NCBI GenBank assembly: GCA_947561585.1
Contig: CANNZV010002307.1
Location: forward strand, 1-64,000
Reading direction: 5' to 3'
Length of the DNA stretch: 64,000 nucleotides
From: Caprella mutica
Taxonomy: Eukaryota > Arthropoda > Malacostraca > Amphipoda > Caprellidae
The notes under the pieces are model-generated. The model did no database searches and was not told the origin of the DNA. It worked only from the letters and a program-made list of their open reading frames with translations. A program made the position numbers and the translations under genes. Of the stretch, positions 11,831 to 23,234 are shown piece by piece. Numbering within the stretch: the stretch's first letter is position 1; the number at the start of each line of letters is the position of its first letter.

Positions 11831-14782
11831 ATGGAGGACTTAGAGGATAATTTTTTACAAAATATCGATCCTGATGTAAATTATTACGATAATTTTATGA
11901 ATGCCAATGTGTTTAGTATCGAACAGTTCAACGACACTATTGTGAGTGATCAGGGTTCCAATATTCTGCTTTTTTCATTGAACATTCGTAGTTTTTTTAG
12001 ACATAGGGATGAATTGATAGCCACTCTGTCTGCTATGAAAATACAACCAGATGTATTAGTTCTAACTGAAACGTGGCTCAATCCAAGTGACATTAACTTC
12101 GCTAATATTAGTGGTTACGAAGCATTTCATACTGTAAGATAGGAGGCTAGGAGTGGTGGTGTTTCCATTTATTGTAGGATTAAATACTGCCCAGTTGTTT
12201 ACAGGGATTTATCTATTTGTAATGTTAATATTGAAACATGTTGTATAAAAATTAATGTGGGGACTGTTCTGTTAGACGTGGTGGGTGTCTATAGGCCACA
12301 CTCTGGCACAGTAGAGCAGTTTGTGATGGAGTTAAAAGATGTTGTCGAGGGTGGGTGTTTGGGGGGTAGGAGTAGATTGTGTGTTGTCGGGGATTTTAAT
12401 ATAAATTTATTATGCAATGTGAGTGAGTCAGTTTTGAATTTTACAACCTACATGCAGTCTTCCCATTTAATACCACTCATCAAATATCCGACGAGGTTCC
12501 CTGCTAATGTCGACAATGCGGCCCCAACCTTGCTTGACCACATTTGGGTGAATTTTTTTGACTGCTTGTGCTCTGGGGTGTTGGAAATTGATATTACCGA
12601 CCACAGTGGGATTTTCATGCAGATGCCTATTATTTCTAAACTTCCTGATGATAAAGTTAAAATCTCATTTATAGACCGATCACAAGAAAACCTAAATAAT
12701 TTCAAACGAGAATTATCACATTTTGTATGGAACTTTGATCACTATAATGATTTGAATAGTAAATTGAAATATTTTAATGATTCATTAAATAAAATGTATA
12801 TAAAAAACTGCCCTCTCAAAATAAAATATATAACGGAAAAAAGATTAAGTAAACCGTGGCTATCTGATGATGTATTGGATCAAGTGAAAAATAAATCATA
12901 CTATTTCATGCTCTACAAACGAGGAGTAATTAGTAAAAACTTGAATAATTTCTTTAAAAATAAATGTAACTCACTTATCAGGAAGGCAAAGAGAGATTAT
13001 TTTCATAACTACTTTCAGAGGCATGGGCGGGATATGAGAAAGTACTGGGCGGGTATAAGGGATGTGATGGGTCGGGGAAGTGGGAGGGGGAAATCTGTGG
13101 ATAGTGTTGTGAGAAATGATGTTAATATAACTAATAAGTATGATATGGCAACTGCCTTTAACGACCACTTTGCTACTGTTGCGTATAAGCTTGAAAGAGA
13201 ACTCGATCCCCCTGATGATGTGTCACCCTCATCACTGGTACCCATGCAAGGAAATTCCTTTTATTTGCTCCCTGTAACACCCGAGGAATGCGAGAGGATT
13301 ATACTCAAATTAAAGAATAGCGGGTATGGTAGGGATAGTATATCTACAAAACTGTTAAAAACCATATGCAAACTTGTATCTGAACCTTTATGTACCCTAA
13401 TTAACGAATCTTTCAATGTAGGCATATTTCCAGCCGATCTTAAGATAGCCTCAATAACCCCTATCTTTAAAAAAGGAGACCCTACAAACTTATCTAATTA
13501 TAGACCTATTTCTGTATTGCCCCTATTAAGCAAAATCTTTGAAAAAGCTATGTCAAATCGCATGTCTAAATTTCTAACCAAGTTTAATATTGTATCTCCA
13601 TGTCAATTTGGTTTTCAAAGGGGAAAATCTACTTGTGATGCGGTTTGTACTCTCACTGACTACATTTATAGTAAATTAAATGCAAGAGAGCACAGTGTCG
13701 GTTTATTCATAGATTTGTGCAAGGCCTACGACACGGTAGACCACACAATATTATTATCAAAACTTTACAAATATGGATTTCGTGGTGTAGCTTTGAGTTG
13801 GCTCGGGAGTTATTTGAGGGATAGAAAGCAGTATGTGAGGATAGGAGATGTAACATCTAGCAAAACTACCATCAATATTTCTATTCCCCAGGGTTCAGTG
13901 TTAGGATGTCTGTTTTTCACATTATACATCAATGACTTACCTTCCACAACTAATATCCTTAAAACTATTTTATTCGCTGATGACACAGTGTTCATTCATT
14001 CAGATTCGGATTATAATAGTTTAATAAATAATTTTAATAGGGAACTGTCAAAAATAAATATATGGTTACTACGCAATAGACTGTCCCTTAACATTGAAAA
14101 AACTATAGCTTTAATATTCTCTAACCGTAGAAATGTCATAAATCATAACAATAAATTATATATATCTCAAAGTTGTGTCAAATTTGAATCTGTAACTAAA
14201 TATCTTGGTGTCACTATAGATAATGCTTTATCATTTGAGAGCCACATCAATAATGTTTGTAACAAGATATCTAAAAATATAGGTGTGTTATATAGGATGT
14301 CATTGTTTGTACCTGATAGTGTTTTGTTAAGTGTATATAATGCCCTGGTGTACCCATTACTCATATATTGCAATGTTGTGTGGGGAGGATCAGCCGCTCA
14401 GCACTTAAATAAATTATTTCTTTTGCAAAAAAAAGCTGTGCGTATTATAACTCATAGTGACTACCTCGAGCACTCTGATCCTCTATTCCACCAGACGGCA
14501 GTATTGAACATATATGATATTCATAATTACCTATGTTCAGTTCTAGCTTATAAGAGAAAGGATACTTTCACTGTTTCAATTCATGGCCATAATACCAGAA
14601 ATAGTACTACCTACTTTATTCCCCAATTTCAACGACTGTCCATTGCACAGCGTTCTCTATCTTATGCACTACCATATAAATTTAATAAAATTCCAGAAAA
14701 TATAAAAAATGTTAAAATTCTAAAAAAATTTAAAATTGTACTGAAGGACTATTTTATTGGTAATTACATGCAGTCACCCTAA
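11831..14782 (+). pseudogene. LINE endonuclease / reverse transcriptase polyprotein, one in-frame stop
   Basis: One frame of 984 codons from ATG 11831 to the stop at 14780-14782, interrupted only by TAG at 12140-12142 (codon 104). Before the stop are the start of an AP-endonuclease fold (LNIRS, then PDVLVLTETWL). After it come the remaining endonuclease motifs (YRPHSG, VVGDFNINL, LLDHIWVN, ITDHSG). RT motifs follow: FKKGDPTNLSNYRPISVLP, FGFQRGKST, LFIDLCKAYDTVDH, PQGSVLGCLFF and the catalytic FADD at 13973-13984. The C-terminal segment (VYPLLIYCNVVWGG, LQKKAVRII) is typical of these elements. Because both parts are in the same frame and no other defect is seen, this is a single nonsense mutation splitting the endonuclease, not two ORFs. 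Stop-codon readthrough is a less likely alternative. GPLLF, usual after the PQGSVL motif, reads GCLFF here. Confidence 0.9.
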
Positions 14783-15059
14783 AAATGTTAAGTTAAGATT
14801 CTAAAAATGCATAGCATGTTTACCTACGCTGTGCTCTGCTCTGTGTTTTTTTTTTTTTTTCTTTCTTTCTTTCTTCTGTTCTCTTTCTTTCTCCTTTTTT
14901 CTGTTATTTAATATTTAATTGCCCAAAAGATCTATTTAGATCTATAAAAGGGCTTGAATTGAAGAAAAATTATAACGAGATGTAACTTTGTACTATGTTT
15001 TTTGTGTTTTTTTTATTTCAATAAATCTATTATCCTATTATCCTATTATTATTATTATC
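14783..15059 (+). other. 3' untranslated region and tail of the LINE
   Basis: Contains a pyrimidine tract (T15 then CTTT repeats) at 14846-14904, a perfect 7-bp inverted repeat with a 2-base centre at 14928-14943 (AGATCTATTTAGATCT), an AATAAA at 15020-15025, and a terminal run of TATTATCC/ATT repeats. The short tandem tail fits target-primed reverse transcription with slippage. No further coding sequence is seen. Confidence 0.75.
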
Positions 15060-18000
15060 CTATTTACAGCATAGGATCCATCTACAGCAAATGATCTATC
15101 TACAGTAAGGGATCTTTTGGCAGCGAAGGATCAATCTACAGCAAAGGATCTATTTACAGCAAAGGATGGATCTACAGCAAAGGATCCATCTACAGCAAAG
15201 GATCTATCTACAGCAAAGGATCTATCTACAGTCAAGGATATATTTACTGCAACGGATCTATCTTCAGCAGAGGATCAATCTACAGTTAAGGATCTATCTT
15301 CAGCAAAGGATCTACCTACAGCAAAGGATCTATATAAAGCCAATGATTTATCTACAACAAAGGATCTATTTACAGCAGGGGAGCTTTATACAGCAAAGGA
15401 TCTATTTACAGCAAACGATCTATCTACAGCAAAGTAATCTATCTACAGTAAGGGATCTATCTACAGCAAAGAATCTATCTACACCAAAGGATCTTTCTAC
15501 ATTGCAGGATCTATCAACAGCAAAAGATCTATCTACAGTAAATGATCTATCTACAGCAAAGGATCTATCTACAGCAAAGGATCTATCTACAGTAAAGGAT
15601 CTATCTACAGCAAAGTATCTATCTAAGACAAACGATTTATCTACAGCAAAGGAGCTATCTACAGCTAAGAATCCATCTACAGCAAAGGATCTATCTTCAG
15701 CAAACGATCTATCTACAGCAAATGATCTATCTACAGCAAAGGACCTATCTACAGCAAAGGACCTATCTACAGCAGATAATCTATCTACAGCAAAGTGATC
15801 TATCTACAGTAAGGGATCTATCTACAGTAAAGAATCTATCTACACCAAAGGATCTATCTACAGCGAAAAATCTGTCAACAGCAAAGGATCTATCTACTGC
15901 AAAGGATCAATTTACAGCAGAAGATCTTTCTACAGCAGAGGATCTTTCTACAGAAAAGGATCTCTCTACAGCAAAGGATCTATTTACAGTATGGGATCTA
16001 TCTACAACGAAGGTTTTATCTACAGTAAAGGATCTATCTACAGAAAAGGATCTATCTACAGAAAAGGATTTATCTACAGCAAAAGATCTATCTACAGCAA
16101 AGGATCTATCTACAGCAAAGGATCTATCTACGGCAAAGGATCTATCTACGGCAAAGGATCTATCTACGGCAAAGGATTTATTTATTTATTTATAGCAAAG
16201 GATCTTAGATCTATTTACCGCAAAGGATCTATCTACAGTAAAGGATCTATCGACTAAAAGGATATATCTACAGCAAAGGATCTATCTACAACAAAGAATC
16301 TATCTACAACAAACGATTTATCTACAGAAAAGGATCTATCTACAGCTAAGGATCCATCTACAGCAAAAGATCTATCAACAGTAAAGAATCTATCTACTGC
16401 GAAGGATCTATCTACAGCAAAGGATCTATCTACAGCAAAGGATCTCTCTAAGACAAACGATTTATCTACAGCAAAGGAGCAATCTACAGCTAAGGATCCA
16501 TCTACAGCAAAGGATCTATCTACAGTAAAGGATCTATCTACTACAAAGGAGCTATCTATAGCAAAGGATCTATCTACAGCAAAGGATCTATCTACAGCAA
16601 AGGATCTATCTACAGCAAATGATCAATCTACAGCAAAGGATCTATCTACAGTAGAGGATCTATCGACTAAAAGGATATATCTACAGTAAAGGATCTATTT
16701 GCAACAAAGAATCTATCTACAGCAAAGAATCTATCTACAGTAAAGGATCTATCTACAATAAAGGGTCTATCAACAGCAAAGGATCTAACTACTACAAGGG
16801 ATATATCTACAGTAAAGGATCTATCTACTGCAAAGTATCTATCTACAGCAAAGGATCCATCTACAGCAAAGGATCTATTTATAGCGGAGAATCTTTCTAC
16901 CACAAAGGATTTAATACAGCAAAGGATCTTTCTTCAGCAAAGGATCTATCTACAGCAAATGATCTATCTACAGCAAAGGATCTATTTATAGCGGAGAATC
17001 TTTCTACCACAAAGGATTTAATACAGCATGGATCTTTCTTCAGCAAAGGATCAATCTACAGCAAAGTATCTATCTACAGCAAAGGATCTATCTACAGCAA
17101 AGGACCTATCTGGAGTAAGGGATCTATTTACAGCGAATGATCAATCTAAAGCAAAGGATGTATCTACAGCAAAGGATCTATTTACAGCATAGGATCCATC
17201 TACAGCAAAAGATCTATCTACAGTAAGGGGTCTTTTGGCAGCGAAGGATCAATCTACAGCAAAGGATCTATTTACAGCGAAGGATGGATCTACAGCAAAG
17301 GATCTATCTACAGCAAAGGATCTATCTACAGCAAAGGATCTATCTACAGTCAAGGATATATTTACTGCAACGGATCTATCTTCAGCAGAGGATCAATCTA
17401 CAGTTAAGGATCTATCTTCAGATAAGGATCTATCTAAAGCAAAGGATCTATATAAAGCCAATGATTTATCTACAACAAAGGATCTATTTACAGCAGGGGA
17501 GCTTTATACAGCAAAGGATCTATTTACAGCAAACGATCTATCTACAGCAAAGTAATCTATCTACAGTAAGGGATCTATCTACAGCAAAGAATCTATCTAC
17601 ACCAAAGGATCTTTCTACATTGCAGGATCTATCAACAGCAAAAGATCTATCTACAGTAAATGATCTATCTACAGCAAAGGATCTATCTACAGCAAAGGAT
17701 CTATCTACAGTAAAGGATCTATCTACAGCAAAGTATCTATCTAAGACAAACGATTTATCTACAGCAAAGGAGCTATCTACAGCTAAGAATCCATCTACAG
17801 CAAAGGATCTATCTTCAGCAAACGATCTATCTACAGCAAATGATCTATCTACAGCAAAGGACCTATCTACAGCAAAGGACCTATCTACAGCAGATAATCT
17901 ATCTACAGCAAAGTGATCTATCTACAGTAAGGGATCTATCTACAGTAAAGAATCTATCTACACCAAAGGATCTATCTACAGCGAAAAATCTGTCAACAGC

Positions 18001-21000
18001 AAAGGATCTATCTACTGCAAAGGATCAATTTACAGCAGAAGATCTTTCTACAGCAGAGGATCTTTCTACAGAAAAGGATCTCTCTACAGCAAAGGATCTA
18101 TTTACAGTATGGGATCTATCTACAACGAAGGTTTTATCTACAGTAAAGGATCTATCTACAGAAAAGGATCTATCTACAGAAAAGGATTTATCTACAGCAA
18201 AAGATCTATCTACAGCAAAGGATCTATCTACAGCAAAGGATCTATCTACGGCAAAGGATCTATCTACGGCAAAGGATCTATCTACGGCAAAGGATTTATT
18301 TATTTATTTATAGCAAAGGATCTTAGATCTATTTACCGCAAAGGATCTATCTACAGTAAAGGATCTATCGACTAAAAGGATATATTTACAGCAAAGGATC
18401 TATCTACAACAAAGAATCTATCTACAACAAACGATTTATCTACAGAAGAGGATCTATCTACAGCTAAGGATCCATCTACAGCAAAGGATCTATCTACAGC
18501 AAAGGATCTCTCTAAGACAAACGATTTATCTACAGCAAAGGAGCAATCTACAGCTAAGGATCCATCTACAGCAAAGGATCTATCTACAGTAAAGGATCTA
18601 TCTACTACAAAGGATCTATCTATAGCAAAGGATCTATCTACAGCAAAGGATCTATCTACAGCAAAGGATCTATCTACAGCAAATGATCAATCTACAGCAA
18701 AGGATATTTCTACAGTGATGAGCTCTATACAACCAAAGAATCTATTCACAGCAAAAATATATCTACAGCAAAGTGATCTATCTACAGTAAGGGATATATC
18801 TACAGCAAAGAATCTATCTTCAGCAAACGATCTATCTACAGCAAAGGATCTATCTACAGCAAAGGACCTATCTACAGTAAGGGATCTATCTACAGCAAAT
18901 AATCTATCTACAGCAAAGTGATCTATCTACAGTAAGGGATCTATCTACAGCAAAGAATCTATCTACATCAAAGGATCTATCTACAGTCAAGGATATATTT
19001 ACTGCAACGGATATATCTTCAGCAGAGGATCAATCTACAGTTAAGGATCTATCTTCAGCAAAGGATCTATCTACAGCAAAGGATCTATATAAAGCCAATG
19101 ATTTATCTATAACAAAGGATCTATTTACAGCAGGGGAACTTTATACAGCAAAGGATCTATCTACAGCAAACGATCTATCTACAGCAAAGTAATCTATCTA
19201 CAGTGAGGGATCTATCTACAGCAAAGAATCTATCTACACCAAAGGATCTTTCTACAACAAAGGATCTATCTACAGTAAAGGATCTATTTACAGCAAAGGA
19301 TCTATTTACAGTAAAGGATCTATCTACAGCAAAGTATCTATCTAAGACAAACGTTTTATCTACAGCAAAGGAGCTATCTACAGCTAAGGATCCATCTACA
19401 GCAAAGGATCTATCTACAGTAAAGGATCTATCTACTGCAAAGGATCTATATATAGCAAAGGATCTATCTACAGCAAAGGATCTATTTACAGCAAAGGATC
19501 TATCTACAGCAAAGGATCTATCTACAGCAAATGATCTATCTACAGCAAAGGATATTTCTACAGTGAAGGAGCTCCATACAGCCAAAGAAACCATTCACAG
19601 CAAAAATCTATCTACAGCAAAGTGATCTATCTACAGTAAGGGTTATATCTACAGCAAAGAATCTATCTTCAGCAAACGATCTATCTACAGCAAAGGATCT
19701 ATCTACAGCAAAGGACCTATCTACAGTAAGGGATCTATCTACAGCAAATAATCTATCTACAGCAAAGTGATCTATCTACAGTAAGGGATCTATCTACAGC
19801 AAAGAATCTATCTACACCAAAGGATCTATCTACAGCGAAAAATCTGTCAACAGCAAAGGATCTATCTACTGCAAAGGATCAATTTACAGCAGAAGATCTT
19901 TCTACAGCAGAGGATCTTTCAACAGAAAAGGATCTCTCTACATTAAAGGATCTATTTACAGTATGGGATCTATCTACAACAAAGGTTTTATCTACAGTAA
20001 AGGATCTATCTACAGAAAATGATCTACCTACAGAAAAGGATTTATCTACAGCAAAGAATCTATCTACAGCAAAGGATCTATCTACGGCAAAGGATCTATC
20101 TACGGCGAAGGATTTATTTATTTATTTATAGCAAAGGATCTTAGATCTATTTACAGCAAAGGATCTATCTACAGTAAAGGATCTATCGACTAAAAGGATA
20201 TATCTACAGTAAAGGATCTATTTACAACAAAGAATCTATCTACAGCAAAGAATCTATCTACTGCAAAGTATCTATCTACAGCAAAGGATCCATCTACAGC
20301 AAAGGATCTATTTATAGCGGAGAATCTTTCTACCACAAAGGATTTAATACAGCAAAGGATCTTTCTTCAGCAAAGGATCTATCTACAGCAAATGATCTAT
20401 CTACAGCAAAGGATCTATTTAAAGCGGAGAATCTTTCTACCACAAAGGATTTAATACAGCAAAGGATCTTTCTTCAGCAAAGGATCTATCTACAGCAAAG
20501 TATCTATCTACAGCAAAGGATCTATCTACAGCAAAGGACCTATCTGGAGTAAGGGATCTATTTACAGCGGAGGATCAATCTACAGCAAAGGATGTATCTG
20601 CAGCAAAGGATCTATTTACAGCATAGGATCCATCTACAGCAAATGATCTATCTACAGTAAGGGATCTTTTGGCAGCGAAGGATCAATCTACAGCAAAGGA
20701 TCTATTATTTACAGCGAAGGATGGATCTACAGCAAAGGATCTATCTACAGCAAAGGATCTATCTACAGCAAAGGATCTATCTACAGTCAAGGATATATTT
20801 ACTGCAACGGATCTATCTTCAGCAGAGGATCAATCTACAGTTAAGGATCTATCTTCAGCAAAGGATCTATCTACAGCAAAGGATCTATATAAAGCCAATG
20901 ATTTATCTATAACAAAGGATCTATTTACAGCAGGGGAACTTTATACAGCAAAGGATCTATCTACAGCAAACGATCTATCTACAGCAAAGTAATCTATCTA

Positions 21001-21327
21001 CAGTGAGGGATCTATCTACAGCAAAGAATCTATCTACAACAAAGGATCTTTCTACAACAAAGGATCTATCTACAGTAAAGGATCTATTTACAGCAAAGGA
21101 TCTATTTACAGTAAAGGATCTATCTACAGCAAAGTATCTATCTAAGACAAACGTTTTATCTACAGCAAAGGAGCTATCTACAGCTAAGGATCCATCTACA
21201 GCAAAGGATCTATCTACAGTAAAGGATCTATCTACTGCAAAGGATCTATATATAGCAAAGGATCTATCTACAGCAAAGGATCTATTTACAGCAAAGGATC
21301 TATCTACAGCAAAGGATCTATCTACAG
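15060..21327. repeat. 18-bp satellite array, block B
   Basis: Continuation of the same 18-bp family. The monomer interrupted at 11443 resumes here with the second copy of CTATTT. Higher-order repeat markers are near 16176, 18293 and 20111. The first 3.3 kb consists of two copies of the unit also present at 8728-10588. It ends at the ACAG where the LTR retrotransposon integrated. No gene is seen. Confidence 0.95.
21324..21327. repeat. Target site duplication of LTR element (left copy)
   Basis: ACAG directly before the TG of the left LTR, repeated as ACAG at 31101-31104 directly after the CA of the right LTR. Removing the element and one copy restores an intact run of monomers (GGATCTATCTACAGCAAATG). 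A 4-bp duplication is in the range made by Gypsy-type integrases. ACAG also occurs in every monomer, but the exact placement against TG and CA supports the call. Confidence 0.8.
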
Positions 21328-22016
21328 TGTGGTGGGAAATCAGTATAACCCAGGTTCTGATATTATTCTACTATTGGCCTTATCTTGTGATCGATTTGTT
21401 AGTTACTATGATTCTATTAATCTATTCCTATATGGGTGTACTGAGATCTCACGTATGAAAGGGGTTAAATAAAAGGATTCGAAATGCAGCTATTTAATTT
21501 GGATGATAGATAATGACTAAATAAAGAATAACTACTATTTGTTTGTGAAGGTGGAGGATAATTAGGCATGGGAATACTAAGGATAGGCAAGATAGGGAAA
21601 GGGGTATATCCGTATAGGATTAGGGATTTACCATATAGGTAAATAGGGATAGGGATAAAAGGGGTAGGGATAAATGGGGTAGGGATAAATGGGGTAGGGA
21701 TAAATGGGGTAGGGATAAATGGGGTAGGGATAAATGGGGTAGGGATAAATGGGGTAGGGATAAATGGGGTAGGGATAAATGGGGACCAGATGGTTTAATA
21801 TATCACTCCTATTTATGACAGCGTAACAGATAGAGCTATGCACTATGTTTATTAGAATTTTAATAACCTTCTTTGGTCAGCTGTATTCTATTAGTGAACA
21901 GCTTTCGGTTCAATACATTTGGCTTTTAAAGTTCCGTCCTACTAGGTGTTTACTATAAAAATAGTACAAAACTATAGGAAGTGTAACAGTCCTAGGATAG
22001 TTTTGGACCCTTTACA
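21328..22016 (-). repeat. 3' LTR
   Basis: 689 bp, same length as the 5' LTR at 30412-31100 and differing at three bases. In the element's sense it starts TGTAAAGGG and ends CCACCACA. It contains eight tandem 15-bp G-rich units on the + strand at 21661-21780. The boundary with the internal region is fixed by loss of identity to the other LTR after 22016. Confidence 0.95.
21661..21780 (+). repeat. 15-bp G-rich minisatellite in 3' LTR
   Basis: Eight exact head-to-tail copies of GGGGTAGGGATAAAT (120 bp), preceded by degenerate GGGATA units. The matching array in the other LTR is 30745-30864, also eight units, with one base change in the first. Each unit has a G4 and a G3 run on the + strand; the element's sense strand is C-rich. 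The apparent Tyr-Pro repeat open frame across it is a by-product of the repeat. Confidence 0.95.
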
Positions 22017-22031
22017 CTACCCCCACCTTAG
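22017..22031 (-). promoter_or_regulatory. Polypurine tract (plus-strand priming site)
   Basis: In the sense of the element, AAGGTGGGGGTAG abuts the first base of the 3' LTR. Its position and purine content are those of the RNase H-resistant primer for second-strand DNA synthesis. The last bases (TAG) are not all purine, so the exact RNA primer end is uncertain. Confidence 0.75.
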
Positions 22032-22252
22032 TTTTTCCTACAAGGTAAAACTATACAAATTTAACTTTAAATCCTAATTTCGAAAAAAAAATCTGTTTTA
22101 TTCGATATTGCACCACAAAGACTTATTTGATGCAACTATATTGCCTAGTAGATACTATAGCTACTTTGTATAATTTCTATAACTAACTGATACATACGGT
22201 ATATTTCATAAAAAACTTTTAATAAATAATGCAACGTTGAAAATTTGGCTAC

Positions 22253-22578
22253 TGTACATATAAGTGTAACTGGAATAACACTGTACATATTATACATTAA
22301 TTTTTATAGATGATGAACTGTAGAAATTTGCACTCATATATTCGTGTACAAGAGAGTTTTGTGTACATCAGAGTTTTGTGCACATCAGGAATTGTACACA
22401 ATAGTCACTGTACATCGTAGATAAAATGCATCTCTTATCATCACTCATTACGCTTTGTAGAAATTGCGTCAGCAGCAATTGTGTGTGCATTATTGTGCAT
22501 TCATGTTAGATACAGTGCATTGTAGAGATGGTGCGTGCACGAAAAATATGGTGCACACCAGTGAATCAGTTATTGTAC
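22253..22578. promoter_or_regulatory. Cluster of TGTACA palindromes
   Basis: Seven TGTACA hexamers at 22253, 22282, 22345, 22362, 22393, 22409 and 22573, with related GTGCAC and TGCAT words between them and a short imperfect duplication (GAGTTTTGTGTACATCA / GAGTTTTGTGCACATCA, starting about 22354 and 22371). The density suggests a binding-site array for a DNA-binding protein; the factor is unknown. Confidence 0.45.
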
Positions 22579-23107
22579 ACATTCTCTTCACACTCATCCA
22601 GTGCAGTGAGTGCCATCTCCCTGTGCCGTGTGTCTCATCTCTCACACCATTGCGTCACAGTCCTCATCTCTCGTCTCATCTGGTTGGTAGCGAGACAGGT
22701 TGGGTTGGGGGAAAGGGAGGGGAGGGGTTGGGATGGGATGGGCATTGTATATGGTAGACAGTGTAGTGGACATATGTAAACCTACCTAGAACTCAGTTTT
22801 ATTTAATTCAAAAATTCATCTTTATTCAATTTACAACTAATTTCCTATAAATTTTAGGTTGACTATTAAATCTAATATATCTATTTACATTTTTTTTTTT
22901 TTATGATTTACATAATTTATGCATGTTTTTATTCAGTTTTTATATTTTTATACTTTTTTTTCGGGTTTTTAACTTTTATAATTTTTATTTTATATTTTAT
23001 TTCATAGCTTACATAATATACCTATATCCTATTTAATAATACATTCAATCAAATTCAATATATAATATACATTAACTTTATTTAATGTAAACAAATCTTA
23101 TTTAACT

Positions 23108-23206
23108 TAAACTAATTTTATTTACAATAAATATCTTATTTACTATAAACTAATTTTATTTACAATAAACATCCTATTTACTATAAACTAATTTTATTTA
23201 CAATAT
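23108..23206 (-). repeat. 38-bp AT-rich tandem repeat
   Basis: About 2.6 copies of a unit containing AAACTAATTTTATTTACAAT. In the element's sense each copy carries TGTAAATA (23119-23126, 23157-23164, 23195-23202, spacing exactly 38 bp). A fourth TGTAAATA lies at 22882-22889. It sits immediately after the pol stop codon in the element's sense, so it would be in the mRNA 3' region. Confidence 0.8.
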
Positions 23207-23234
23207 TTAAAATTGCTACAATATACTACACATT

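Larger units (their letters stand above)
11444..15059 (+). mobile_element. APE-type non-LTR retrotransposon (LINE)
   Basis: A 3.6-kb non-satellite insertion with a short 5' leader, one long endonuclease-plus-reverse-transcriptase reading frame, and a 3' untranslated region ending in short tandem repeats of TATTATCC/ATT instead of plain poly(A). It is flanked by CTATTT duplications, and the interrupted satellite monomer is continuous across it. No ORF1 (RNA-binding protein, zinc knuckle or RRM) is visible, so the copy may be 5'-truncated or belong to a single-ORF lineage. The RT resembles the Jockey/CR1/L2 grouping common in arthropods, but I cannot assign a clade by eye. Confidence 0.9.
22032..23234 (-). 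other. 3' noncoding region of the LTR element
   Basis: 1.2 kb between the pol stop and the polypurine tract. It holds a cluster of TGTACA/TGTGCAC motifs (22253-22578), a G-rich stretch near 22690-22745, and a very AT-rich part ending in a 38-bp repeat (23108-23206). No env-like frame is present on the sense strand; open frames on the other strand (22464-22779) are short and featureless. It could be a degraded third gene or a regulatory module. I see no protein similarity to decide. Confidence 0.65.

Noticed and set aside
11418..11843. 141-codon frame spanning the satellite/LINE junction, possible ORF1
   Set aside because: It starts in satellite, so it cannot be the element's own start, and lacks zinc-knuckle, RRM or coiled-coil features of LINE ORF1 proteins.
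12448..14373. Antisense frames inside the LINE coding region
   Set aside because: Short shadows of the endonuclease/RT frame, without motifs.
21661..21780. Interstitial telomere
   Set aside because: The unit is 15 bp with GGGGTAGGGATAAAT and is confined to LTRs; it is not TTAGG or TTAGGG.
21628..21843. Tyr-Pro-Ile-Tyr-Pro repeat protein in the left LTR and its twin at 30712-30927
   Set aside because: By-product of the 15-bp minisatellite (five codons per unit); it lies inside the LTRs and has no other coding support.
22464..22779. Two overlapping short frames on the + strand, antisense to the LTR element
   Set aside because: Overlapping each other, low complexity, no recognisable domain, and within the element's noncoding region; not an env gene.
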